DNA of 59,129 nt from a virus: positions 1 to 59,129 of IMG/VR virus record IMGVR_UViG_3300035698_005503; one strand, 5' to 3'. The notes below the pieces were generated by a model. It was not told the DNA's origin. It made no database searches and saw nothing but the letters and a program-made list of their open reading frames with translations. Below are positions 23,336 to 31,337 of this stretch, piece by piece. Position 1 is the stretch's first letter. Each line of letters begins with the position of its first letter. A program made the translations under genes and the position numbers.

Positions 23336-24352
23336 TCAGACTACTTCTTCGCCAGGAGTGCTGACATCGTTGTCGCCGACAACACTTGCAGCTTCCTCAG
23401 CTTCGATAGTTGCAGCGGCGGCTTCCTTCGTTTTCTTGTCGGCGAGTTCCTTCTTCTTGCGGGCCTTCTCCTCTGCCTTGGCTTTTGCCTTGGCTTCATA
23501 CCGCGCTACCTGCTCCGCCTGGCTGATTGGGTCCATCTTGACGGCAAATCGGAGTGCCATCTCGAATCCTTGCTCGGCGGAATTCAAATCTTTGGTGAGT
23601 GCCTTGCTGGCATCACCCGATTCGAGAGCCTGCACCAGCTCCTTGACCGTGCGGCTGTGGGGCTGAGGCTCGAATACCGGAGGTCCGGCATCATCACCCG
23701 AACGCCGTGCTTCACGGATGGCCTTCTGCCGAGCATTGACAGCGGCCAGGAACGTTTCCGTATCCTCAGAGATGGCGCGATCAACCCATGCGTCATGTTC
23801 ATCCGAGGGGAGGCGAGCCAAAGCATAAGCCTTGGACAGAGCGATTTTGCCGTCGTCGACAAGTTCCTTGATTTTCTCGTTGGAGATACGAGTGAGACCA
23901 AGGCGTTGGGAAACCCACTGGAGAGACATACCGACCCGATCGGCCAAGTCCACTTCGGTCATGCCGGGATTGCGCATGATGATTTTGCGAAGCTGGGCAC
24001 TGTACTGGATGGGTTTGGTGTCGACCTTGTGGATATTCGTAATGATCTGAGCTTCGAGCAACAAATCATCGTCCATGTCCTTGACATTGCAAGGAATCGT
24101 CTCAAGTCCAGCATCACGCGATGCTGTGACACGATGCAGGCCATCTACCAACTCGTAGAAGGGAGCCTGGGTGACAGGATCAGTATTCCGACGAACGACG
24201 ACAGGATTCAGAATCCCTTGACGGACGACGGAAGTGACCAATCCCCGATATTTCTCGCTTTCACGATCAACGGCGCGGAGAGCGATAGGATTCAGAATGA
24301 TGAGTTCTGACGCGATCTCTTGAAGACCTAGTTTCAACTTCGATGCGGACAT
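23336..24352 (-). CDS. ParB-like DNA-binding protein 2
   Basis: A 338-residue ParB-family protein. The N-terminal domain shows YRGLVTSVVRQGILNPVVVR, then YELVDGLHRVTASRDAGL, which is box II in the G-x-H-R variant, then IPCNVKDMDDDLLLEAQIITN (box III region). A ParB-type helix-turn-helix follows: MTEVDLADRVGMSLQWVSQRLGL. The last 90 residues are a highly charged Ala/Lys/Glu helix (EAKAKAKAEEKARKKKELAD), unlike the dimer domain of chromosomal ParB. The gene is G/C-rich and second in the leftward operon, so it is made early and probably in quantity. No ParA is encoded nearby. It might bind the palindromes at 24736 and 24970. Confidence 0.85.
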   Translation of the reverse strand: MSASKLKLGLQEIASELIILNPIALRAVDRESEKYRGLVTSVVRQGILNPVVVRRNTDPVTQAPFYELVDGLHRVTASRDAGLETIPCNVKDMDDDLLLEAQIITNIHKVDTKPIQYSAQLRKIIMRNPGMTEVDLADRVGMSLQWVSQRLGLTRISNEKIKELVDDGKIALSKAYALARLPSDEHDAWVDRAISEDTETFLAAVNARQKAIREARRSGDDAGPPVFEPQPHSRTVKELVQALESGDASKALTKDLNSAEQGFEMALRFAVKMDPISQAEQVARYEAKAKAKAEEKARKKKELADKKTKEAAAATIEAEEAASVVGDNDVSTPGEEVV

Positions 24353-24367
24353 AGTTAGCTTTCCTCG

Positions 24368-24682
24368 TTAGACCAACTTCATAATGGTCTTTTGCGGGTG
24401 TTGACGTTTGGCGCAAGCAAGTTCATACTTGCACTTCAGTCGGGATAAAATTCTAGGATCAATTCCAATTATCAATGAAAGTATATATAGATTTTTAACT
24501 GCAATAGTAGCATCACCCGCTAGGAATGCTTTAAGAGAATCAACACTATTAAAAATCATTGTTTCTGAATTTAACTTTGCGGTAGCATTGTGTGCTTTGA
24601 ATATTGATTCAAGATCAATATCCAAGACACTAATGATTCCAGATGCGAACACACCTGGATGGGTAGGCATACGCTTTGGCAT
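24368..24682 (-). CDS. XRE/HigA-like transcriptional regulator
   Basis: A 104-residue protein whose pattern resembles HigA-type XRE regulators: THPGVFASGIISVLDIDL opens as in the HPGE-x-L-x-E-x-L family, FNSVDSLKAFLAGDATIAVKNLYILSLIIGIDPRIL follows the helix-turn-helix and stabilising-helix spacing, and the final LSRLKCKYELACAKRQ matches the usual W-x-x-x-Q-x-x-Y-x-L-x-x-A end. It is the first gene leftwards of the divergent control region and is the natural candidate to bind its palindromes. The recognition helix is divergent, so the family call is moderate. No toxin gene adjoins it. Confidence 0.6.
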   Translation of the reverse strand: MPKRMPTHPGVFASGIISVLDIDLESIFKAHNATAKLNSETMIFNSVDSLKAFLAGDATIAVKNLYILSLIIGIDPRILSRLKCKYELACAKRQHPQKTIMKLV

Positions 24683-24735
24683 CTTCCATACTCCATAAGG
24701 GTTAAATGATACAGAATCAATTTACAATCAATTTA

Positions 24736-24756
24736 GATTTGATTCGGAATCAAATC
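24736..24756. promoter_or_regulatory. Palindromic operator 1
   Basis: Perfect inverted repeat with 10-bp arms: GATTTGATTC, a single central G, GAATCAAATC. It lies 34 bp beyond the -10 of the leftward promoter, within the transcribed leader. An identical site in opposite orientation (central C) lies at 24970-24990. Likely binding site of the XRE-like or a ParB-like protein. Confidence 0.75.
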
Positions 24757-24789
24757 ATACTCAACATACAGTATACAACTCACTATCCT

Positions 24790-24819
24790 ATATTATGCCA
24801 TAAATTAAAATAATTGCAA
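24790..24819 (-). promoter_or_regulatory. Early leftward promoter
   Basis: On the minus strand: TTGCAA (24814-24819), an 18-bp spacer ending GGCA, and TAATAT (24790-24795). It drives the leftward operon starting at 24682. The same hexamers, spacer length and GGCA appear in the rightward promoter here and in the late promoter at 58637-58666. Confidence 0.75.
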
Positions 24820-24903
24820 CTATTACTAAATTACTTAATTCTTTAAATTGAAAAGGTTTTATACTAAAATAAACGTCTTTTTTTGCATTTAAAACCTTTT
24901 ATT

Positions 24904-24933
24904 TTGCAATAATTAAGTAACTAGGCATAATAC
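24904..24933 (+). promoter_or_regulatory. Rightward promoter for primase operon
   Basis: TTGCAA (24904-24909), an 18-bp spacer ending GGCA, and TAATAC (24928-24933). It is about 100 bp upstream of the primase ATG, with palindromic operator 2 between. The region 24820-24903 between the two promoters is very AT-rich with T and A tracts, a candidate site for melting or origin function. Confidence 0.75.
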
Positions 24934-24969
24934 TGTATGTAATGTCACGCCCCCGCGAGACTGGCAAGT

Positions 24970-24990
24970 GATTTGATTCCGAATCAAATC
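24970..24990. promoter_or_regulatory. Palindromic operator 2
   Basis: GATTTGATTC, central C, GAATCAAATC: the reverse-complement twin of operator 1. It lies about 37 bp downstream of the rightward -10, a position that would let a bound protein block transcription into the primase operon. Confidence 0.75.
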
Positions 24991-25030
24991 CTTTTCAAAT
25001 GTAACCGTTCAATGATATGGAATCTAAACT

Positions 25031-27709
25031 ATGATACAGACTGAGGCAATAAAAAGATTCTTAACTGCAAAGACTCTGCCTGACTTTGCATTACTATATA
25101 CACCTGATATGGAAGTACAGGTGAATGTCGCGCAGGATAATGGTGAACGCATAGACGGTGAGTTCCGTGGTCGTTCATGGCATGGCTGGTCGGATAGTGT
25201 AACCACCTGGAAATCATTTCGGATTCCGTATAATGCCAACATAAGCCCTGAGTATAAAGAGAAGGATTTACAGTTTGATTTAGAATCACATGTAGAGGCT
25301 ATAGGTATGACTGGGTGGGACTGGAAACATCAAGTCAGTAAATGGATTGCATTTGATTTCGACTCTATCATCACACATAAAGACGGGCTTACGCACTCGG
25401 ACATGCAAGAGGTACGTAAGGGTGTTGAATCATTGGACTGGGTGACTATACGCAAGTCCACATCAGGTACAGGCTTACACCTATATATCTTCCTAGATGA
25501 TGTACCCACAGAGACACACACAGAACACGCGGCACTCGCACGTGCGATACTGTGGAAGATGTCAGCCCTAACAGGTATTGATTTCGAAAGTAAAGTAGAT
25601 GTGTGCGGGAGTAACATGTGGGTGTGGCATCGTAAGATGATCGGCACTGATGGTCTTACATTATTAAAAGAGGGCAATGTACTTACTGAGATACTACCTA
25701 ATTGGAAAGACCATGTTAAAATTATATCAGGACGTCAAAAGAGGATAATACCTAAAGAAACTAAGGAGGTAGGTGCTGATGATTTATTTGAACAATTAAC
25801 ATCACAACGCCTACGCGTAGCACTCGGGGATGAGCATAAGAAACTTTTAGAATATCTTGAGAGATCAAGACATATGTGGTGTTGGGATAATCAGCAAAAT
25901 ATGCTTATCACCCACACAATGCATTTGAAGAGTGCACATGAGGAACTTGGATTTAAAGGAATCTTTGACACTAACTCTACAGGGAAAGATTTAAATGAAC
26001 AAAACTGCTTTGCCTTTCCAATCAGAGGTGGTGCCTGGGCAGTACGTAGGTACACGCCTGGTGTCACTGAGCACGATTCATGGGATCAAGATGGTGCTGG
26101 ATGGACCCGAACGTACCTCAATCGTGAGCCTACTATTGAAACCGCCGCCAAGTCGGCAGGAGGATTAGAGAGTCCTAAGGGAGGATTCATCTTCCGAGAA
26201 GCAGAGATTGCCCAAAAAGCAGCAAGAGACATCGGGGTCAAGTTTGAAGTCGGTCGTCCACTTGCAGGAAGGCGTACAAAACTCAAAGAACATAAAGATG
26301 GTAGACTGCTTGTTGAAGTCGAGCGAGATGAAAATGACATTCCGAACGACATGCAAGGGTGGCTTGCCGACAAAGGCAATTGGACACGACTTTTCAGAGT
26401 ACCAAAATCATTGCCTGTCGAAAGTGAGAATCTTGATTGTGACGACGTTGTTAGGCACCTTGTCACAGAATCAAATGAAGACTTTGGTTGGATGGTTAAA
26501 TCTGATAACATATGGCGAAGGGAACCATTACAACACGTCCGTGTAGTACTCTCTAGTCTTGGTCTCAATAATCAAGAATTAACAGGGGCACTAGGCTCTG
26601 CTGTTCTCAAAGCTTGGAAAGTAGTAAACGTACCATTTGCACCTGAGTATCCTGGAGGTCGTGTTTGGAATATTGACTCAGCACAACTACGTTTCGTACC
26701 TACTGCCAACACTGAGAATCTTAACTATCCTACTTGGCAAAAGATTCTTGTGCATTGTGGGTATGGGTTAGATGAGGCTGTGCGTATCAATCCTTGGGCT
26801 AAAGCTAATGGAATTATTAGTGGTGCTGACTATTTGAAATGTTGGATAGCTTCATTATTCCAAGACCCAATGGAGCCACTACCTTACCTATTCTTTTATG
26901 GTCCTCAGAACAGCGGTAAATCAATCTTTCATGAGGCAATAAATCTTCTACTCACTAAGGGTTATAGGAGGGCTGATGTATCCCTCACTAATCCAAGTGG
27001 ATTTAATGGTGAGCTTGAGGGTGCATTATTGTGTGTAGTTGAGGAAACTGACTTACGCGTTAACAAAGGTGCTTATAATCTTATTAAAGATTGGGTAACG
27101 GCACGTGAGATATTGATTCATTTCAAGCACAGAACTCCGTACCATACACCTAATTCAACACATTGGATTCAGTGTGCCAATGACTATCAAGCATGTCCCA
27201 TATTCCCAGGTGACACACGCATTACGATGTGTTATGTGGACTTGTTGGAGCCTGAGGATATTATTATCAAACGTAAGATTATTGGGTTACTTGAAAAAGA
27301 GGCTCCTGACTTTCTAGCTTCGATTCTGAATCTTGATATGCCTGAGTCTAATGACCGTCTTGGGGTACCGATCATATCTACCGAAGATAAACAAATGATT
27401 GCGTCGTTCCAACAGACACCACTTGATAACTTTATTGATGAAAGGGGTGACTATCAAGAAGGGGCTATCATGGAGATGTCAGAGTTCTATGAACACTTCT
27501 CCAACTGGCTAGACCCAAATGATTTAGGTTATTGGACAAAGGTTCGTACCGGTAAGGAACTACCTAGGCAATATCCACGCGGTAGGTTACACAAGAATAA
27601 CCATACTGCTGTTGGGAATCTTAAGTGGAAAGGTACAAGAGATTTCGAGAAACTGGGTGATGCCAAAATAGTCCTACGTAAAGGACTATTAGAGGTGCAC
27701 AATGATTAA
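25031..27709 (+). CDS. Primase-helicase (AEP-like primase plus SF3/D5-like helicase)
   Basis: An 892-residue protein combining priming and unwinding. The N-terminal domain has WIAFDFDSI (105-113) and RKSTSGTGLHLYIFL (141-155), which match the metal-binding acidic pair and S-x-G-x-H motif of archaeo-eukaryotic-type primases. The C-terminal part has a Walker A motif FFYGPQNSGKSIF at about 622-634, LLCVVEETDL as Walker B, and TPNSTHWIQCAND as the SF3 motif C region, as in D5/poxvirus-like helicases. It is the first gene of the rightward operon, with weak ribosome site, behind promoter and operator 2. It should initiate replication with the PolA encoded divergently. Confidence 0.9.
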   Translation: MIQTEAIKRFLTAKTLPDFALLYTPDMEVQVNVAQDNGERIDGEFRGRSWHGWSDSVTTWKSFRIPYNANISPEYKEKDLQFDLESHVEAIGMTGWDWKHQVSKWIAFDFDSIITHKDGLTHSDMQEVRKGVESLDWVTIRKSTSGTGLHLYIFLDDVPTETHTEHAALARAILWKMSALTGIDFESKVDVCGSNMWVWHRKMIGTDGLTLLKEGNVLTEILPNWKDHVKIISGRQKRIIPKETKEVGADDLFEQLTSQRLRVALGDEHKKLLEYLERSRHMWCWDNQQNMLITHTMHLKSAHEELGFKGIFDTNSTGKDLNEQNCFAFPIRGGAWAVRRYTPGVTEHDSWDQDGAGWTRTYLNREPTIETAAKSAGGLESPKGGFIFREAEIAQKAARDIGVKFEVGRPLAGRRTKLKEHKDGRLLVEVERDENDIPNDMQGWLADKGNWTRLFRVPKSLPVESENLDCDDVVRHLVTESNEDFGWMVKSDNIWRREPLQHVRVVLSSLGLNNQELTGALGSAVLKAWKVVNVPFAPEYPGGRVWNIDSAQLRFVPTANTENLNYPTWQKILVHCGYGLDEAVRINPWAKANGIISGADYLKCWIASLFQDPMEPLPYLFFYGPQNSGKSIFHEAINLLLTKGYRRADVSLTNPSGFNGELEGALLCVVEETDLRVNKGAYNLIKDWVTAREILIHFKHRTPYHTPNSTHWIQCANDYQACPIFPGDTRITMCYVDLLEPEDIIIKRKIIGLLEKEAPDFLASILNLDMPESNDRLGVPIISTEDKQMIASFQQTPLDNFIDERGDYQEGAIMEMSEFYEHFSNWLDPNDLGYWTKVRTGKELPRQYPRGRLHKNNHTAVGNLKWKGTRDFEKLGDAKIVLRKGLLEVHND

Positions 27710-27902
27710 AGATATATTAGACAAATTACCCGATCTAGAACGTAGGCGCCTGTACTATGCCCATGAACATGAGATTCCTCAAGTAGTATACTATGATGAG
27801 AAACGTAAATTTATAGGTGTACATGTTACCGAAAGCCCTGTCTTGAAAGTTAATGAATCACGTGGCACATGGAGTGTGGGAGAAGTTTGTGGCAACAAAT
27901 AA
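27702..27902 (+). CDS. Hypothetical small protein
   Basis: A 66-residue protein overlapping the end of the primase-helicase gene by 8 nt. It opens with a charged helix (IKDILDKLPDLERRRLYYAHEHE) and continues with short strands (IPQVVYYDEKRKFIGVHV). No known family. Its close coupling suggests a helper of the primase-helicase, but only by position. Confidence 0.6.
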   Translation: MIKDILDKLPDLERRRLYYAHEHEIPQVVYYDEKRKFIGVHVTESPVLKVNESRGTWSVGEVCGNK

Positions 27903-28155
27903 GATATCCCTGAATCCAACACTAGATGCCTTTAGAAGTGAGATAAGGCATTTTGGAATTGAATTTGATTCTAGTGAAGAGTTTAGAAATAGCATATTAG
28001 TTTTTCATAGTCGAAAAAGAGGTATGGCATCAGACTGTGCCCAATGGTGTCAGAGAGCTGTTGAACTTCATTTATTGGATAGAGAACCATATGATCCAAT
28101 AGAAGCTCTATCAGATTTAATGTGTGGCATAAACAGAGTGTATCCGTTTCTCTAG
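27889..28155 (+). CDS. Hypothetical small protein
   Basis: About 88 residues if read from GTG at 27889, which has GGGAG 7-8 nt ahead; the ATG at 27853 lacks such a site and lies further inside the previous gene. The sequence has two Cys near the middle (SDCAQWCQRAVELHLL) and a basic patch (FHSRKRGMA). Probably a small helical protein. Function unknown. Confidence 0.6.
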   Translation: MATNKISLNPTLDAFRSEIRHFGIEFDSSEEFRNSILVFHSRKRGMASDCAQWCQRAVELHLLDREPYDPIEALSDLMCGINRVYPFL

Positions 28156-28167
28156 GAGAAGTGACAA

Positions 28168-28530
28168 ATGCAAAATAGTTGTTATAACTGTATACATGAA
28201 CCGGTATGTGGTATTTTTAGTAAATTTAAATCAGCTATTGCTATGTCTCATGAATTGACATTTTTGCCAGATCGAATTGACGAACTCGGTAACTTGGTAG
28301 CTAGTTCGTGCAGTAAATATGCACCGATAAATATTTGGTTCAAGAAGTGTGAACATGAGAGTCTTACTCTTTGGCGTCGAAATAACCAAATAATGATGAC
28401 TTCCAGGAGATGCAATACTTGTAATGAAGTTCAGATGATATCAATTGATTTCTTTGAAAGCCATAAAATTATTAATATGGATTGGAAAGCAGTAGAAGAA
28501 AAGTTGGAGAAGCACAATGCCCCAGTCTGA
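28168..28530 (+). CDS. Hypothetical protein with two Cys pairs
   Basis: A 120-residue protein with CYNCIHEPVC at the N-terminus and SRRCNTCNEVQMI near residue 80, giving two C-x2-C pairs plus further Cys (SSCSKYA, KKCEHE). It could form one or two zinc sites. AGGAG precedes the start. It overlaps the methylase gene by 14 nt. The zinc assumption is from spacing only. Confidence 0.65.
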   Translation: MQNSCYNCIHEPVCGIFSKFKSAIAMSHELTFLPDRIDELGNLVASSCSKYAPINIWFKKCEHESLTLWRRNNQIMMTSRRCNTCNEVQMISIDFFESHKIINMDWKAVEEKLEKHNAPV

Positions 28531-29416
28531 AATTGAAAGACTCTTTAACGAAGTTGATCGAGATGCTGACGTTGTTACGCGTGAGTATTACCTACGTGCT
28601 CCATTCAATTACCCAGGAGGAAAATCACGTTCTCTTGGAAACATACTACCTTTGCTACCATTCGACGAATTGTATGTCGAGCCATTTGGTGGTAGTGCCG
28701 CTGTAATGGTAGCACGTAACACTTCACCACTTGAAGTCTATAATGATAGATATAGCGGAGTTAATGCTTTCTATCGTTGCATCCGTGACCCTAAACTTTC
28801 AGTTCAATTGGCTGAGAGGCTTGACCTTTGTGTCCACTCACGTGAGGAATTGATTTGGTGTAGGGAAACATGGGAGGATGTTACTGATTTAGTTGAGCGT
28901 GCCGCACGTTGGTACTATCTTCTTACCTATTCTTTCGCTGGTCTTGGAAGGAACTTCGGTAGAGCATTAAGAGCCAATGGTAGACTCTCAGGTAAATTGA
29001 GGGGTAGGCTGAAAAGATTCTCAGACATTCACACACGATTCATGCGTGTACAAGTTGAGAATCAAGATTGGCGTCAATGTATTACCGATTATGATTCTGA
29101 TGTAACAATCTTTTATATTGATCCACCTTATCTAGGAACTGATCAAAGCCTATATGGTGGGTTGTCAATGACTGTCGAAGAGCACCAAGAACTTTTAAGC
29201 ATGATTATGAGCATCAAAGGATTTGCGGCTATATCGGGTTATGATAATCCGGTATACAATGCTTATGATTGGGACTCAAGACATACCTGGGGTTCATTTG
29301 TATCTATTAAGAGTCTTGCATACCAAGATTCAAATCATAAGTCGCGCTTAGAAGGGATAGAAAAACGTAACAAAGCTGAGGAAGTCCTATGGATAAAAGA
29401 CAACAGACACTGTTGA
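28517..29416 (+). CDS. DNA adenine methyltransferase, D12 (Dam-like) class
   Basis: A 299-residue N6-adenine methyltransferase. Motif I and its lead-in are FNYPGGKSRSL (30-40) and VEPFGGSAAV (54-63), and the catalytic motif IV is IDPPYLGTD (201-209, DPPY at 202-205). These are in the order alpha class D12/Dam. A target such as GATC is possible but cannot be read. It probably protects phage DNA from host restriction or marks it. Two tail motifs (AISGYDNPVYN and the basic C-terminus) are also family-like. No partner endonuclease is found, so it looks like an orphan methylase. Confidence 0.9.
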   Translation: MPQSEIERLFNEVDRDADVVTREYYLRAPFNYPGGKSRSLGNILPLLPFDELYVEPFGGSAAVMVARNTSPLEVYNDRYSGVNAFYRCIRDPKLSVQLAERLDLCVHSREELIWCRETWEDVTDLVERAARWYYLLTYSFAGLGRNFGRALRANGRLSGKLRGRLKRFSDIHTRFMRVQVENQDWRQCITDYDSDVTIFYIDPPYLGTDQSLYGGLSMTVEEHQELLSMIMSIKGFAAISGYDNPVYNAYDWDSRHTWGSFVSIKSLAYQDSNHKSRLEGIEKRNKAEEVLWIKDNRHC

Positions 29417-29661
29417 GAAGCAGGGTACGTAGAATCATTGATAGAAGAAACTGCCCTAAATGTAGTAATGGATTGAAGTATAATACACGTAAGTTAACGG
29501 ACAAGTTAACTCACTATATTTATACTTGCCCACATTGTGATTTTAAGATAAGACTAATGCTTAACATTGTATCTGTAATTAGATTCGGACTGACTGGTGC
29601 CCTCAAGAACATATGCTTTGTAGAATTGGAGAAAAGACATGGCCGCAATATGTCCCGATAG
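29389..29661 (+). CDS. Zinc-ribbon protein
   Basis: A 90-residue protein with a very basic N-terminus (KRQQTLLRSRVRRIIDRR), then CPKCSNGLKYN and TCPHCDFKIRL, a classical zinc ribbon of two C-x2-C knuckles about 25 residues apart. The basic helix plus ribbon suggests nucleic-acid binding. The gene overlaps both the methylase and sulfotransferase genes by about 25 nt, so it is translated with them. Confidence 0.65.
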   Translation: MDKRQQTLLRSRVRRIIDRRNCPKCSNGLKYNTRKLTDKLTHYIYTCPHCDFKIRLMLNIVSVIRFGLTGALKNICFVELEKRHGRNMSR

Positions 29662-30244
29662 ATTTATCTATCTAGCACACCCTAGGACTGCTGGCTGTGC
29701 AACACAATTTATACTGAGTGAGATGTTTGATAGTTGTATCATTACAGCCCATCAACACATACAACTAGCTGAACTGAAACTGGCTTATAAGAATCAACTC
29801 ACAGGTAAAGAGGTAGTCTTCACTACGATTCGGAATCCATATGACCTCATGGTTAGCTGGTGGCTTTTGAACAAAGCACTCAACTGGACCTTCATTAAAT
29901 TTATCAATGAATATAATCACTCATATCTGACTGTCGATGACAGACTATTCTATCATCTAGGGGATGGCGTTAGTGTCCTCAAGTATGAGAACTTAGTTGC
30001 TGATTTAAATCATTTGTTGGCTTTCAAACTAGAGACTAGGATTGAACACAATGGATGGTGGACCAAGTCTGAAACTAGGAAAGTAATCAAAATACCGAAA
30101 AGCAATGTAACACCTGACAAGGAGGAATATATAACTTACTATACTGAGGAAACGGTAGATGCCGTTTGCTATAGATTTGACCAAGATTTAACTGCCGGAC
30201 AATACTACCTCAACAAAGGGGCACTATGCAATCCAACTCAATGA
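29639..30244 (+). CDS. Sulfotransferase-like protein 1
   Basis: A 201-residue protein with the two PAPS-binding signatures of sulfotransferases: RFIYLAHPRTAGCATQFIL at 8-26 is the 5'-phosphosulfate loop (H-x-(K/R)-T-x-G type of the Sulfotransfer_2 group), and VVFTTIRNPYDLMVSWW at about 58-74 is the 3'-phosphate-binding R-N-P-x4-S segment. YHLGDGVSVLKYENL continues the family pattern. The family moves sulfate from PAPS to sugars or proteins. It is short but all core parts are present. It is encoded early with the methylase, so a cytosolic target such as a nascent glycan or metabolite is possible. Acceptor unknown. Confidence 0.75.
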   Translation: MAAICPDRFIYLAHPRTAGCATQFILSEMFDSCIITAHQHIQLAELKLAYKNQLTGKEVVFTTIRNPYDLMVSWWLLNKALNWTFIKFINEYNHSYLTVDDRLFYHLGDGVSVLKYENLVADLNHLLAFKLETRIEHNGWWTKSETRKVIKIPKSNVTPDKEEYITYYTEETVDAVCYRFDQDLTAGQYYLNKGALCNPTQ

Positions 30245-30861
30245 CTCATTGGAATGGTTCAGTATGCTGTGCTATAGACACAGAGACAACTGGGCTTCGA
30301 CCGTACTACCACGAAGTGATTCAGGTGGCGATTGTGCCACTTGATTCCAATTTTGAAGTTCGTAGAGATGTGAACCCGTTGTGTCTCAATCTGAAACCCG
30401 AACACCCTGAGAGGGTAGAACCCGAAGCCTTGAGGAAACAAGGCAAGAAGATGTCGGACATTATTATCAATTCATTTGATAGGATTAAGGCGATAGACCT
30501 ATTGATTCAATGGGTTGAGGGTCTTGGGCTACCTCTTAATAATGATGGTAGTATCAAGAGAATCATACCGATCGGATTCAACTACGGTGGGTTTGACTTG
30601 TGGTTCCTAAAGCATTGGCTCGGCATGGAACAGTACGATGAAATCTTTCACTACCTATACCGTGATGCTTTCAGGTTTGCATTGAGCATGAATGATTCTG
30701 CAGCAATGCACGGTGAGAAAGTTCCCTTCCCCAAACTAAAATTAACAAACATAGCGTCAAGGCTAGGAGTGCAACTACTCAATGCCCATGACGCTATGTC
30801 TGATTCCGTGGCAACCGCGAAAGTCTATGCCGCTATGACAAAAAAGTTCTTGGCTATTTAG
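30226..30861 (+). CDS. DnaQ-like 3'-5' exonuclease
   Basis: A 211-residue DEDD-family exonuclease. Exo I is CAIDTETTGL (D18, E20), Exo II lies in FNYGGFDLWFL (around 121-131), and Exo III is NAHDAMSDSVATAKVY near residue 186, with the His-Asp of the DEDDh subtype. Such enzymes proofread or trim RNA/DNA ends. PolA already has an exonuclease domain, so this one likely works in end processing or RNA turnover. ATG 30226 has AAAGGGG ahead; an ATG at 30241 in an ATGA overlap is the alternative. The gene end overlaps the convergent late operon by 8 nt. Confidence 0.85.
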   Translation: MQSNSMTHWNGSVCCAIDTETTGLRPYYHEVIQVAIVPLDSNFEVRRDVNPLCLNLKPEHPERVEPEALRKQGKKMSDIIINSFDRIKAIDLLIQWVEGLGLPLNNDGSIKRIIPIGFNYGGFDLWFLKHWLGMEQYDEIFHYLYRDAFRFALSMNDSAAMHGEKVPFPKLKLTNIASRLGVQLLNAHDAMSDSVATAKVYAAMTKKFLAI

Positions 30862-31177
30862 CTAGTAACCCTGCTATGAAATCTCTGATAACAGGGCTAT
30901 AGAGAATTATAGCTGTAATAGCTAGGAGTGCTACTGCCGGTGATTTAAGAATACATCGCTTTATAACATCTGACCATGAGAGGTCCTTTAGTGTCGAACA
31001 CTTTAGGGCCTCTGTCCAAAGCCTAGCTACTTTTGCAACAACAGAATCTTGAGGTACTCCATTGCCATATAGGGTAAGATTCACTTTGTCCCTATCTGTT
31101 TTAAGGGATTCAAGTGATTCTTTAATTTGTCCTAGTAGCTCAAATAGTTTTGTTATTTGATCTGACGATAGGAGCAT
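30854..31177 (-). CDS. Membrane-anchored protein, possible holin-like
   Basis: A 107-residue protein. The first 70 residues are helical and charged (LFELLGQIKESLESLKTDRDK), and a single hydrophobic segment lies near the C-terminus (VALLAITAIILYSPVIRDFIAGLL). C-tail-anchored layout with the bulk in the cytosol. It is the last gene of the late operon, where lysis or release genes are sometimes found, but I see no dual-start motif. Holin, spanin-like or assembly-scaffold anchor are all possible. GAGGA lies ahead of the ATG, inside the cupin gene. Confidence 0.6.
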   Translation of the reverse strand: MLLSSDQITKLFELLGQIKESLESLKTDRDKVNLTLYGNGVPQDSVVAKVARLWTEALKCSTLKDLSWSDVIKRCILKSPAVALLAITAIILYSPVIRDFIAGLLAK

Positions 31178-31337
31178 TTGGGAATTCCTCTGATGATGGT
31201 ATCGTTATCGCTAATATCTTTGCGTTTCCTTCAAAAGCCACAATATGTGATTTCTTTGGATGTATAATAGCAGTAGCACCTTGTTTACATTGCATCTCAT
31301 GTATAACATTTTCACCATTTAATATCCTGACACACAC
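31140..31337 (-). CDS. Cupin domain protein, C-terminal part (frameshifted)
   Basis: Reading frame that continues the cupin gene after the frameshift: it opens with an in-frame GTG and reads CVRILNGENVIHEM, then GATAIIHPKKSHIVAF. That supplies the second half of the beta barrel, including the His of the PKKSH motif 2. It ends 38 nt inside the next gene. Alone it lacks motif 1 and cannot be a working cupin. Confidence 0.65.
   Translation of the reverse strand: MCVRILNGENVIHEMQCKQGATAIIHPKKSHIVAFEGNAKILAITIPSSEEFPNAPIVRSNNKTI

Noticed and set aside
23330-24310. Long plus-strand ORF (about 326 codons) antisense to ParB-like 2
   Set aside because: Shadow of a G/C-rich gene; the minus-strand frame has clear ParB motifs and a ribosome site.
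24368-24682. HigBA-type toxin-antitoxin system
   Set aside because: The HigA-like protein has no toxin neighbour; a phage regulator fits better.
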